Assembly: GCA_015179125.1 (NCBI GenBank)
Contig: WHVA01000042.1
Span: forward strand, 1 to 64,000
DNA from: Gautieria morchelliformis
Lineage: Eukaryota; Basidiomycota; Agaricomycetes; Gomphales; Gomphaceae
DNA length: 64,000 nucleotides
Direction: 5' to 3'
Positions 1-8,920 of the stretch are shown here, piece by piece; position 1 is the first letter of the stretch; every line of letters starts with the position of its first letter. The position numbers were made by a program, and so were the translations under genes. Under the pieces are notes generated by a model. That model was not told the origin of the DNA. It did not search any database and saw only the letters and a program-made list of their open reading frames with translations.

Positions 1-469
1 ATATAGGTCTTGGGCCTTGTCCAATGATCTCTCAAGTCTCCATCCTCAGGACATCTCATACTGCGGAGTTGTCTCTGCAGGCTGGTGAGGACCATCTTGG
101 GCTTTTTGGTCATTTCATTGACCAGTGCATCCCAAGTCTCTTTTGCTGTCTTCTGCTTCTGTAGCATCAGGGCTAATGACTCTGACACTGAGACGATGAT
201 TTGGGTCTTGGCTTGTCCTTCTCTAGCAAGGTATCTCTCCAGCTTCTCCTCGCCTTATCCATCTGAGTTTCCTCAGCTTCTGTTAGAATATGGCCTGGGG
301 GCATGACTGGAGGATCAGGAGGTCGAGTGACTCTCCCTTCTACATGCTTGAGCAGATTTTTGGACTCGAAATAGCTGATGAGAGTGGCTCGCCACAATGG
401 CCAATTACTTCCATCAGTAGCAAGCTTCTCAACACCCAACAGCTTCTCAGAAGTGTCTCCGGGGCCCAT
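1..469 (-). pseudogene. gag: Copia-type Gag (partial, frame break)
   Basis: The ATG at 469 opens a protein with the start of a Copia Gag (UBN2/DUF4219-like): a GSNWPLW motif near residue 22, then a W/R-rich helix. Near position 235 the homology moves to another frame, which reads on to the window edge through a TAKETWDAL motif typical of Copia Gag. One small indel is therefore likely. In the family Gag forms the virus-like particle that packages element RNA. The assignment rests on motif order read by eye. The missing C-terminus leaves the zinc knuckle unseen. Confidence 0.7.
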
Positions 470-511
470 AACCCTGTAGAGGACAGGAATTATAGGCAGT
501 AGGTATGGACT

Positions 512-970
512 TGTTATTCAAAAGAATAGACTAGAAATCAATTCACTCTCTCAGTGAATTTAGTGGTCACTTAAATATATTATACACTACCTAGAAATCA
601 ATTCACTACAGAGGATTCTAGGTCAATAAATGCAAAGACTACTAGACTAATTTACTTGCCTCTCTCAGTGAATTTAGTGGTCACTGAGAGAGGGGGAAAT
701 GTGTTCCACTGCGCATGTACTACTACCCGGCCCTTTAGCGCCCAAGAGCTCGCGCGTCGAAGTCATTTCAGACTCCGCTGGGTGCAGCCGCTTGTGAAAG
801 TAGGAATAACAAGATGAAATAGAGAGATAAGGAATGAGTGGAAAATTTCGAAAATAACCAGAGAAATGGATGCATAATACAAGAACAATGTGAGAAGAAA
901 TTGGAAGGCCACACAACAAATTGGATATATTATGCTTGATTTTGGTGCAGGAGCATAAATGCACCCAACA
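512..970 (-). repeat. Copia 5' LTR
   Basis: On the minus strand it starts TGTTGGGTGC and ends GAATAACA. It is homologous to the solo LTR at 54319-54806 along most of its length. The 3' part holds direct and inverted copies of a CTCTCAGTGAATTTAGTGG-type motif, which differ in number and order between the two copies. The last 30-60 bp of the two copies are unrelated, so the LTR 3' end is variable. Confidence 0.82.
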
Positions 971-1380
971 GCTTCCGATTCCGATTCCATCTCCGCCTCC
1001 GCTCTCGGAAATGATTCCGCTTCTGGGAGAACTTCCACCAGTTCTGTTCGCCTTCCCAGTTCCACTCCAATTTCCGAGTTCCACCCTCGGAACAGTGTCG
1101 GAAATCAAGCGACTCGCGTAATAGGTGACATCAAGGGTCGATCAAGGGTCAGGGAGGTGCAGGGTTGATGGCGGGTGCCAAGTGTTGTCCCTGGCTGCGC
1201 AGCGTAGTATAATACGGGCTCACTGACATTGGGGGTCCTTAGACTTTTCTCTTTGGATTTCCCCTTGTCAGGTGAGAATCCCCTCTCTTGTATGCTCTGT
1301 TCATTTATACAGACTTTGGATTTCCCCTTGTCAGTTGTGTGGTAGTGTGATCTCCACAACTAGCCAGGGTTGCCCTTACA
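971..1380 (+). repeat. Family-1 gypsy LTR, 5'-truncated and probably recombinant
   Basis: It matches the LTRs of element B (463 bp) apart from the first 53 bp, which lie beyond the Copia insertion. It ends GGTTGCCCTTACA at 1380 in plus orientation, while the pol it abuts is on the minus strand. Its right flank ACCTT (1381-1385) is the reverse complement of the AAGGT flanking LTR B at 13842. It is therefore not element A's own 3' LTR. It is best read as the 3' part of element B's 3' LTR joined by recombination to another LTR. Confidence 0.82.
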
Positions 1381-1385
1381 ACCTT
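1381..1385. repeat. Target-site duplication of element B (one half)
   Basis: ACCTT on the plus strand, which is AAGGT in the sense of element A pol. The other half is at 13842-13846. The uninterrupted site can be read in element C near 42488-42496. Confidence 0.8.
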
Positions 1386-4300
1386 GCCATGTCATCCTTG
1401 GCCTTCGCAAGGGCCGACTTGGCTTCCGAAAGGGTGGAGTCCATGCGGTCTCGGAACTCATTGACCGTCTCGAGTCGGGAGTCAGCCTGGTGTGGTTCGA
1501 AGCCCATCCGCGGGTGTCGTCCGGAGTCAAGCATGAAGGGAGTCTGTTGCGTGGCGGAATGGACATGGTTGTTGTATTGGAATTCCGCCAGCGGAAGTAA
1601 CTCATCCCAGTCATCCTGCCTCTCATTGACAAAGAGGCGGAGATATTGCTCCAACTCCTGATTGACCCGTTCCGTCTGTCCGTCACCCTGCGGATGGTAC
1701 GCTGTGGTGGTAGCCAGCTTTATGCCGAGCAGGCGGTAGAGCTCCCGAGTCAGTTCCGCGACAAACTGCGGACCTCGGTCGGAAACGACTTGCTTCGGGA
1801 GCCCATGCAACTTCCAGACATGTGCAAGGAACAGGCGGGCCGCTCCGAGGGCTGTGATCGTCGTGTGCGTCGGAATGAAGTGGGACACCTTGCTCACCGA
1901 ATCCACGACGTTCATGATCGCGTCGTAGCCATGAGACTCTGGGAGTTCAACGATGAAGTCGACACTGATGGTGTCCCAGCGGGATTCGGGAATCGGGAGC
2001 GGAACAAGTTCTCCGACGGGCGGACGTCGTTGCGCTTTGGTTCGGAGACAAAGGTCACACGTCTTCACGTACTGTCCGATGTAGCGGGACATCTGAGGCC
2101 ACCAGTAATTCCGAGCCACTAACTCCAGCGTCTTCCACCTGCCAGCATGCCCAGCGACCCGTGTGTCATGGTGCTGGGACACGATGCGACGGCGGAGGTC
2201 CGCCCCACCCGGAACATAGACCTTGCCTCTGAAGTGGAGCAGTCCATCACGTTCCGACCATTCCGCTGCCCGTACAGACCGTGAGTGCCCCTTCCGGAGT
2301 TCCTCCACTGCCTTCACCACCGACTCCTCCTTCTCTCCATTCCGGTACTGCCTCCGGATATCCCGGAGCATTTCCGCTTCCGCCCCAACTGCAGTTACTC
2401 CTTCTAGGGCACGGATTGCAAAGAGACTTGGGCGGAGCAGTGTCATATCCGCGTTGTCTCCACTTCCGCTTCCGTGATCCGCGCGGCGGGATAGGGCATC
2501 GGGCTTGCCCATGGTGCGGCCGGGGCGGTGGTGGAGCATGAAGTCAAACCGGGACAGGTGCAGGGACCACCGTGCTTGTCGTCGGTTCAGCTTCTTAGCC
2601 GTGCGGAAATACTCGAGGTTCTTGTGGTCTGTCCAGATCTCAAATGGGCATAGAGCACCCTCGAGGAAGTGTCGCCACTCCTCCAGCGCTCGGATGATTG
2701 CCAGCATCTCCTTGTCATGGATCTCATAGTTCCGCTCGACCGGACTAAGGCTCTTAGAGAAGAAGGCAATCGGATGCCACCCCCCACCATCTTCCGATGA
2801 CTGCTGTGACAAGACCGCTCCGGTAGCTGCGTCGGAAGAATCCGCCTCGACTCGATAAGGGCGAGAGTCGTCGGGAAAGATCAGGACCGGGGCGGAAGTG
2901 ATCAGCTCCTTGAGTTTGTCAAAGGAAGTCTGTTCCAGCTCTCCCCACCGCCATCCAACCTCCTTCTTGGTGAGGTCGAAGAGGGCACGGGCGTGGCAGG
3001 AGAAGTCCTTGATGAACCGCCGGTAGAAATTGACAAACCCAATGAAGGACTGGACCTCCTTCTTGTTTCGCGGCACGGGCCAATCCGATACACCGGAAAC
3101 TTTGACTGGGTCCATTTCCACCTTTCCTTCCGACACAATCACCCCAAGATACTCTATCCGCGTCCGCTCAAATTCGCACTTTTCCGGCTTGAGACACAGG
3201 TTGTACTCCCGGAGCCGTTCCAGCACTCTCCGCACGATTTCCCGATGTTCGGACATTGTTTTCGTGAAAATGAGGATGTCATCGAGGTAGACGCAGACAA
3301 CCCCTTCTGCTATCATGTCACGGAAAATGTCATTCATCATCGTCTGGAATGTGGCGGGACTGTTGGTGAGGCCAAAGAACATGACCTGTGGCTCAAAGAG
3401 TCCTCGATTGGTGCGGAATGCGGCCTTCCACTCGTCTCCCTCCCGGATCCGGACATTGTTGAAGCCCCAGCGGACATCCAGCTTAGTGAAGTACCTCGCC
3501 CCGCGGAGTTGTGTGATCAGTTTGGAAATGAGTGGAATGGGGTACCGGTTCTTGATCGTGATCGCATTCAAGGCCCGGTAGTCCTGCACAAGTCTGAGCG
3601 AGCCATCCTTCTTCTTGATGAAGAACACCGGAGATGCCATGGGTGACTTGGAGGGGCGGATCCTCCCTGTACGGAGGTTTTCCGCAAGGAACGCCTCGAG
3701 CTCTACCTGCTCCTTGGGTGACAGCGGGTAGACCTTGCAGTTGGTGGGCTTTGACCCAGGCTCCAACTCGATGGCGTGGTCCCACAGCTTCCGTGGAGGC
3801 AGGGTATCAAACGACTCCTTGGAAAAGACGTCCTCGAACTCTCGCAGGTACTCCGGAATTTCCGCCTCTACTCTATCATGCCTCTTGGAGGCTTCAGCAA
3901 GGCGTTGCGAAATATTTCCGGTGGCGCGGATGTGTTCCGCTTCCGGTGGAAGGTTTACGTACAGCAAGCGCTCCCCTTCCGCCAGAGTGTCTTCCGGGTC
4001 GAGTCGGATGACGTTGGAGTCGGAATCGGAATCGGAATCGGAATTGGAAGTGGGATCCGGTTCAAATTCCGCTTCCGAGTCTTCTTCTGCAAGCAGTGGA
4101 TGGGGGCCAGAACGACATGTCTGTATGAGCCGTTCGGTCTTCCGCTGCTCCTGGCGTTCCTTCCGCAGTTCCGACCTGCACATGTGACACTTGGCTGGAC
4201 ATCGACTCATCAGTACCTTCCGAGTCTGCCAATTGATCTCCGGGTTGTGCTCCTGAAGCCAGGTAAACCCGAGGATGATGTCTTGCTTCCCCAGGCTGGT

Positions 4301-4762
4301 GACTGCAAAGGAAGTGCGTTCTGAGTGTCCATCGTAGCGGAGAATTGTGTCTACTATCTCCGTGATGGACCCTGCCTCATTGGGGCTTCCATCCACATTG
4401 AACGCCGGGATTGCACGTTGCAACTTCCGCGTGGTCAGTCGGTTCCGTTCCACATAGTCCCGGTCCATAAACTGACCAGTGGCCCCGCAATCGACAAGGG
4501 CGGGTCCGGATTTGACTTCCGCCGTATCTGTCGTCTGGATCTCCACCTTAATGACTAGTGACTTGGGGCCAGGGGTGGCAGCAACAACATAGCGCTTCGG
4601 AAGGCGTCTCTCCCAAGGGCGGATGCGGGATGGATGGGGTGTCAGATTTGGTTTTTGTGTGACTTTATCCGGTGGGTCTGTACGAAGTGAGGGGAGTGGG
4701 GGCTTTTCATTTTCAAGACAGGCAAACCGGTTATGTACAGGCAGCAGGGGCACACATCTCAC
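1381..4762 (-). CDS. pol: Gypsy Pol of element A: protease, RT, RNase H, integrase (C-terminus displaced)
   Basis: About 1127 residues are readable. In order: aspartic protease (DCGATG at about residues 91-96), an acidic SD-repeat linker (about 238-250), reverse transcriptase with the YLDD catalytic box (about 492-495), RNase H (VEADSS...), an integrase HHCC zinc region (HHDTR...CDLC) and the DDE core (VDFIVELP, SDRGPQF, HPQGDGQTER with the Glu). The frame overlaps the gag stop in -1 phase and opens with GTG rather than ATG, so expression by frameshift is likely. The ORF stops at element B's LTR. The remaining integrase tail and the chromodomain are at 13842-14625. No internal stop is present. 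Confidence 0.9.
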
Positions 4763-5934
4763 CCGCTGCGTGTCACAAAATCCGACGCATCTTCCGCTTC
4801 CGGTAGACCATGTTCCGCATTTTCGGAAAGCTCTTCCGCAGTGGGCACTCCGTTTATGTCTGCAAGGGCGAGGAACTCTGGAAGGATCTCGAGTTTCTCC
4901 TCTGTGGTCATAAGCCGGATATCAAAGGCTTGGGGGCACTCGCGAGCGTAGTGGCCTGGTTGTCGGCAGCGGAAGCAGGTGATAGTTCCGTGGCCTTTTC
5001 CGCGCATGCGGTCAACATCCATCGGGGCAGGGCCACTCTTCGAGGGAGGAGGGCTATGGTTCCTAATAGGAGCAGGCGGAGCAAGCATCGGAAATAATTT
5101 CCGTGTGGGAATGAATGCGCTTCCGGGTTTTGGCACAGGTTGAGTAGGACGAGCGGAACTGCGTGTCGTGTTCCGACTCGTCTCCACGAAGGCCTCATTT
5201 GCCTCCCTGTTCCGAGAAACCTTCTGCGCAGCTTGGTACCACCCTTCCGGGTCATCAAAATCCGGAGCTCCATCCCCAAGCAGCGCAACTTGGTTCTGGA
5301 GCGTCGGATCAAGTCCTCGTCGGAATTTGATGACGATCGTCTTGTCGTCGTCATATTCCGCAAGGTCGATGAGCTCTTGGAAGCGATCGATGTAGTCATC
5401 GACCGGATCTTTGGCCTGGTACCAGCTGGTCCCCTCGAGCTTTGTAAGGGCTGTGAGCTGCTCGTTTTTCGGGCAGAACTGGTCGGAAAATGTTTTCTCG
5501 AACGCGTCCCAGTCCCGGAAGTAGTTCCCCTTGCCCTTTGCTTCATGTCGGATCACCTTGTTTGCAAAGCGGGCTGCACGGTCCGATTTGAAAAAGGACA
5601 ACGTCCAGTGAATCCGAGCCTGGTCGTTCGGAAAGAGGTCTCCGACAATTGCGAAGTAGATGCTGCATGTGTTGAAGAATGCGGGTCCCTTCTCCCGATC
5701 TCCGTCAAAGTCCGCCGGAGTTGCGGGTTTGACCTTTGCTAACTTCGCGGATATCCTCTTTTCCGCTAGTTCCGCTTTTCCGAAATCCGGATCGTCCAGC
5801 ATTTCATTTCCACCACCTTGTGGAATATCTAACTTAGCCAAAATCGCTTGTAAGGCTGTTTCAATCGCGTCGGTCTTCATCCGGTTCCGCGTCAATTCCT
5901 CCTCCATATTCCGAAGACGATCGTCCGGATCCAT
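4759..5934 (-). CDS. gag: Gypsy Gag of element A
   Basis: Start chosen at the ATG at 5934 (MDPDDRL...), about 390 residues. An open frame extends further upstream into the LTR but only from a TTG, so it is probably leader. The N-terminal region is followed by the retrotransposon capsid domain (motifs FFNTCSIYF, WFALS-like, WDAFEKTF, DDYIDRFQEL, IVIKFRRGL) and one C-terminal CCHC zinc knuckle (CFRCRQPGHYAREC). Gag would assemble particles and bind the RNA. The stop TGA overlaps the pol frame. Confidence 0.9.
   Translation of the reverse strand: MDPDDRLRNMEEELTRNRMKTDAIETALQAILAKLDIPQGGGNEMLDDPDFGKAELAEKRISAKLAKVKPATPADFDGDREKGPAFFNTCSIYFAIVGDLFPNDQARIHWTLSFFKSDRAARFANKVIRHEAKGKGNYFRDWDAFEKTFSDQFCPKNEQLTALTKLEGTSWYQAKDPVDDYIDRFQELIDLAEYDDDKTIVIKFRRGLDPTLQNQVALLGDGAPDFDDPEGWYQAAQKVSRNREANEAFVETSRNTTRSSARPTQPVPKPGSAFIPTRKLFPMLAPPAPIRNHSPPPSKSGPAPMDVDRMRGKGHGTITCFRCRQPGHYARECPQAFDIRLMTTEEKLEILPEFLALADINGVPTAEELSENAEHGLPEAEDASDFVTRSG
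4777..4783 (-). promoter_or_regulatory. Candidate -1 frameshift heptamer between gag and pol (element A)
   Basis: G GAT TTT in gag phase, about 18 nt before the gag stop. Pol is open in the -1 frame from here. GGATTTT resembles the GGATTTA shift site of other retroelements but is not a canonical heptamer. The same seven bases occur in element B at 12034-12040. The site is inferred from position and frame only. Confidence 0.35.
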
Positions 5935-6105
5935 GTTGGAAGGAGAAATATGGGACGGGATTTCCGGGGTTGGGAGCTCGACGTAAGAAGAGGGGCTGTC
6001 GTACGCTGTATGTGCGGAAGAGGTTGCGATCTCCGAGTCGCTGTCTCCGATTCCGAACGCACCTATGGCGAATGCAACGCGCAGTACGACCGCCGGTCCT
6101 CTAGG

Positions 6106-6121
6106 GGAGAGACTTTTCTGC
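6106..6121 (-). promoter_or_regulatory. Self-primer binding site of element A
   Basis: The first bases after the 5' LTR on the minus strand are GCAGAAAAGTCTCTCC. AGAAAAGTCT is an exact 10-nt complement of AGACTTTTCT in the LTR (6198 to 6189), 33 nt downstream of the TATA box. This is the Tf1/sushi arrangement, in which the 5' end of the transcript folds back to prime its own reverse transcription. Confidence 0.72.
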
Positions 6122-6556
6122 TGTAAGGGCAACCCTGGCTAGTCGTGGAGATCACACTACCACACAACTGACAAGGGGAAATCCAAAGAGAAAAGTCTAA
6201 GGACCCCCAATGTCAGCGAGCCCGTATTATACTACGCTGCGCAGCCAGGGACAACGCTTGGCACCCGCCATCAACCCTGCATCCCCCTGACCCTTGATCG
6301 ACCCTTGATGCCACCTATTATGCGAGTCGCTTGATTTCCGACACTGTTCCGGGGCGGAAGTCGGAAATTGGAGTGGAACTGGCAAGGCGAACGGAACTGG
6401 TGGAAGTTCTCCCAGAAGCGGAATAGTTCCCGAAAGCGGATGCGGAGATGGAATCGGAACCGGAAGCGGAGTCGGAAATGGAGTCGGAACTGGATGTGGT
6501 GTCGGAACTGGATGTGGTGTCGGAACTGGAAATGGAAAACAGGGTGTCCCCTGACA
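6122..6556 (-). repeat. 5' LTR of gypsy element A
   Basis: 435 bp, starting TGTCAGGGG and ending CCCTTACA on the minus strand. It differs from the 3' LTR at 14387-14820 by two substitutions and one G-run indel that I could find. It has tandem TCCAGTTCCGAC-type repeats in U3. It lacks the roughly 64-bp duplication in U5 that the longer LTRs of elements B and C carry. Confidence 0.92.
6189..6231 (-). promoter_or_regulatory. LTR promoter of element A: TATA box and predicted start
   Basis: TATAATA (6231 to 6225) lies 33 nt before A6198, the first base of the self-primer sequence AGACTTTTCT. If transcription starts there, R begins exactly with the primer, as in Tf1. Confidence 0.55.
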
Positions 6557-6561
6557 ATCAG
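6557..6561. repeat. Target-site duplication of element A (5' side)
   Basis: ATCAG on the plus strand, CTGAT in element sense. It pairs with CTGAT at 14821-14825. Confidence 0.8.
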
Positions 6562-6951
6562 GGTCATTGAGTGTTCCCTTTGTATCAAGTGGTTTATTTC
6601 TGCCACCCATCTTGCCCTCACTTCTTTCCTGTGAAGGTTTTTTCTCTGATTGTGGACTTGTTTCTTACTTTCCATAGGAGCCTCCAGGATGATGTCCTTG
6701 TACGTCTGCAGCACCTGCGTCGAGGAGAAGCATTCCGCTTTCTTTATGGCTCCTAGCCCTCTTATCAAGCTTTTGTCCAGGTGTATCCATCTGTTTACCG
6801 TTTATTTTATCTCTGTTGTTTTGTTCCAGAGGATTTCCACTGCTTCCCAGACCTCAGACCAGCCCAGGTTTTGGCATTCGAACTAGATGTGGTCCATTGT
6901 TTCCAGGCCTCTGCATTGCCTGCAGCTGGCCCTCTCTTTGTAGCCGGGTAT
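6557..6951 (-). pseudogene. LINE-2 ORF fragment, C-terminal zinc-binding region
   Basis: Read on the minus strand it encodes a CX2C...H...C arrangement (CRQC...DHI...FEC) like the region after RNase H in fungal LINEs, then a basic tail. One in-frame TAG interrupts the zinc motif. The frame runs into the CTGAT duplication and continues in register at 14821, where it reaches a stop followed by an A-rich tail. The fragment is therefore the inverted neighbour of 14821-14976. At 6951 it is cut by an LTR, with ATACC as the flanking bases in LINE sense. Confidence 0.62.
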
Positions 6952-7414
6952 TGTAAGGGCAACCCTGGCTAGTTGTGGAGATCACACTACCACACAACTG
7001 ACAAGGGGAAATCCAAAGTCTGTATAAATGAACAGAGCATACAAGAGAGGGGATTCTCACCTGACAAGGGGAAATCCAAAGAGAAAAGTCTCAGGACCCC
7101 CAATGTCAGCGAGCCCGTATTATACTACGCTGCGCAGCCAGGGACAACACTTGGCACCCGCCATCAACCCTGCACCTCCCTGACCCTTGATCGACCCTTG
7201 ATGTCACCTATTACGCGAGTCGCTTGATTTCTGACACTGTTCCGAGGGTGGAACTCGGAAATTGGAGTGGAACTGGGAAGGCGAACAGAACTGGTGGAAG
7301 TTCTCCCAGAAGCGGAATCATTTCCGAGAGTGGAGGCGGAGATGGAATCGGAATCGGAAGCGTCTTCGGAAATGGAGTCGGAACTGGAAATGGAAAACAG
7401 GGTGTCCCCTGACA
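6952..7414 (-). repeat. LTR at the 3' end of element B (recombination product)
   Basis: 463 bp. It differs from LTR B5 at several places, including TCTGAG for TCTAAG next to the primer sequence. Its outer flank is GGTAT, not the AAGGT expected for B, so its outer part came from another LTR. The polypurine tract GAGAGGGGGTGA precedes it on the minus strand. Confidence 0.85.
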
Positions 7415-8230
7415 TCACCCCCTCTCTAGCGTGCTGCGTCCTCGAAGCACGGGACACGAGGGATTGAAATGCCAACGAGCGGATCCGGCGAGGGGCACCG
7501 GGATGTGTCCTATAGAACTCCCCGAGCTTGTCCGGGGCGGAAACATCTTGCTCCGGGACCCACGAATTCTCTTCGTACCCATACCCTTCCCATTTCACGA
7601 GGAATTGGAGTCGTCCTCGCACAAACCGGCTGTCCAGGATCCGTTCCACCACATAGTGCTCCTCCCCATCTACAATCTCTGGCAGAGGTGGCGGATGAGC
7701 CTTCCGACCTGGAATTGGGTCCTCAAGCATAGGGAGTAACTTCACCACGTTGAAGACGGGGTGGAGGCGGGACATGGACATCGGAAGTCGCAGGCGGTAT
7801 GCATTCCGTCCAACCCTCCGCGTCACTGTGAAGGGCCCAAGGTAGCGGTGGGCAAGCTTCTGTGAAGGGCGTGTGGTGCGGATGTCACTTGCATCTAGAT
7901 ACACCTTGTCTCCAACTTGGTACTCTGGGGCAGGAACCCGGCGTTGGTTGTAGTACCTCGCCATGTCATCCTTGGCCTTTGCAAGGGCCGACTTGGCTTC
8001 CGAAAGGGTGGAGTCCATGCGGTCTCGGAACTCATTGACCGTCTCGAGTCGGGACTCAGCCTGGCGTGGTTCGAAGCCCATCCGCGGGTGTCGTCCGGAG
8101 TCGAGCATGAAGGGAGTCTGTTGTGTGGCGGAATGGACATGGTTGTTTTATTGGAATTCCGCCAGCGGAAGTAATTCATCCCAGTCGTCCTGCCTCTCAT
8201 TGACAAAGAGGCGGAGATATTGCTCCAACT
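7164..8230 (-). pseudogene. pol: Pol of element B, integrase C-terminal part and chromodomain
   Basis: Continues the integrase from the base after the solo LTR. TTA at 8148-8150 is an in-frame TAA replacing the Tyr of AEFQYNN seen in elements A and C, so the protein is truncated there. Downstream are the integrase C-terminal domain (DKVYLDASD, HRYLGPF, LHPVFNVVKL) and a chromodomain (ERILDSRF...LVKWEGYGYEENSWVPEQD). The frame has no stop at the end of the chromodomain and reads on about 250 bp into the LTR, adding a Ser-rich tail. Confidence 0.85.
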
Positions 8231-8920
8231 TGTTACGACCTTTCATTTCCGACTTCCGACCCTCAGTTCCGCCATACATTCCGCCCCTCCAATAGTTCTG
8301 CAACACGTTCCGCCCCTCCGACATTTCCGCCATTCCGCCCCTTGTACATTTCCCTTGTTCTTTCGACTCTATTACTCGGACCCACCGGACCCACCTCGCC
8401 ATCCATCAAACCCACACATCCGGTCACCCTTGTAGTTCGTTGTCAGATATGTTTTCCCGACCCCTTGTTCTTTGCCATTGTTCTACCTTACCCTGAACCC
8501 CCTTGTAGTCCCATTGTTCCCAATTAGTTAGTTCCCACACATTGTACTCGACTTCCGCTTCCTCCGGAATTTGCTTAGTACAACACCATTACTTGTTGCT
8601 CTGCGCTTTGTATAAAACCCCCCTCATGTATGTCTGTTATTCTGCAATCAGATAATCACCTTCGATACTTGATTTCCTTCGCTCCATCTCCTGTTCTTAG
8701 CACAGCGAGTCTAGCAAGATCTCAGTCTCTCTCAGCCTTCCGTCTTCCGCCTTCCGCCTCAGTTCCGACTCAAGTTCCGACCAAACCTCTGGTCCAGTAC
8801 TTTCCGACTTCCGGCTCATTTCCGAAATACCTAGGACGATAGTTCATTGGGGGCGCAACCTATAAGTTGAAGCCGCTGTCCTTTCCAGTTCCGACTTAGT
8901 GGAAATCTCGATACGTAACA
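8231..8920 (+). mobile_element. Solo LTR of a separate gypsy-like family, inserted in element B pol
   Basis: 690 bp with perfect 7-bp terminal inverted repeats TGTTACG...CGTAACA, flanked by the 5-bp duplication CAACT (8226-8230 and 8921-8925). Removing it restores the pol frame exactly. It has a TATA box (TATAAAA at 8611) followed by a C-run. Its 3' part shares a GGCGCA..ATAAG.TGAAGCC motif with the F-family LTRs, so it probably belongs to a related Ty3/Gypsy family. No internal region remains. Confidence 0.88.

Larger units (their letters stand above)
1..970 (-). mobile_element. Ty1/Copia retrotransposon, 5' end
   Basis: Read on the minus strand this is a 459-bp LTR (970 to 512), a short leader, and a gag ORF that runs off the left edge. 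The LTR has TGTT...AACA ends. A second copy of the LTR lies at 54319-54806. The element is inserted inside a Ty3/Gypsy LTR, whose sequence resumes at 971. The far LTR and the left-hand target duplication (expected GCTTC) are outside the window, so completeness cannot be judged. Confidence 0.82.
1381..6556 (-). mobile_element. Gypsy element A (family-1 chromovirus), 5' LTR to integrase
   Basis: In minus-strand order: LTR (6556-6122), self-primer binding site, gag, and pol cut at 1381 by the insertion of element B. The missing pol C-terminus and 3' LTR lie at 13842-14820 in the opposite orientation. Joining the parts gives about 6.15 kb. The element's own target duplication is CTGAT (6557-6561 and 14821-14825). 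Both ORFs are open apart from the insertion, and the two LTRs are almost identical, so A inserted recently. Confidence 0.88.

Noticed and set aside
1381-1661. Plus-strand ORFs covering 1272-1661 and similar ORFs opposite pol
   Set aside because: They are antisense shadows of the integrase on the minus strand, and repeat in every gypsy copy.
6318-6768. Ser-rich and Arg/Trp-rich ORFs in the LTRs (6227-6768, 7224-7467, 13651-13916)
   Set aside because: They come from the GGAAGC/TTCCGAC repeats of the LTR and have no features of their own.
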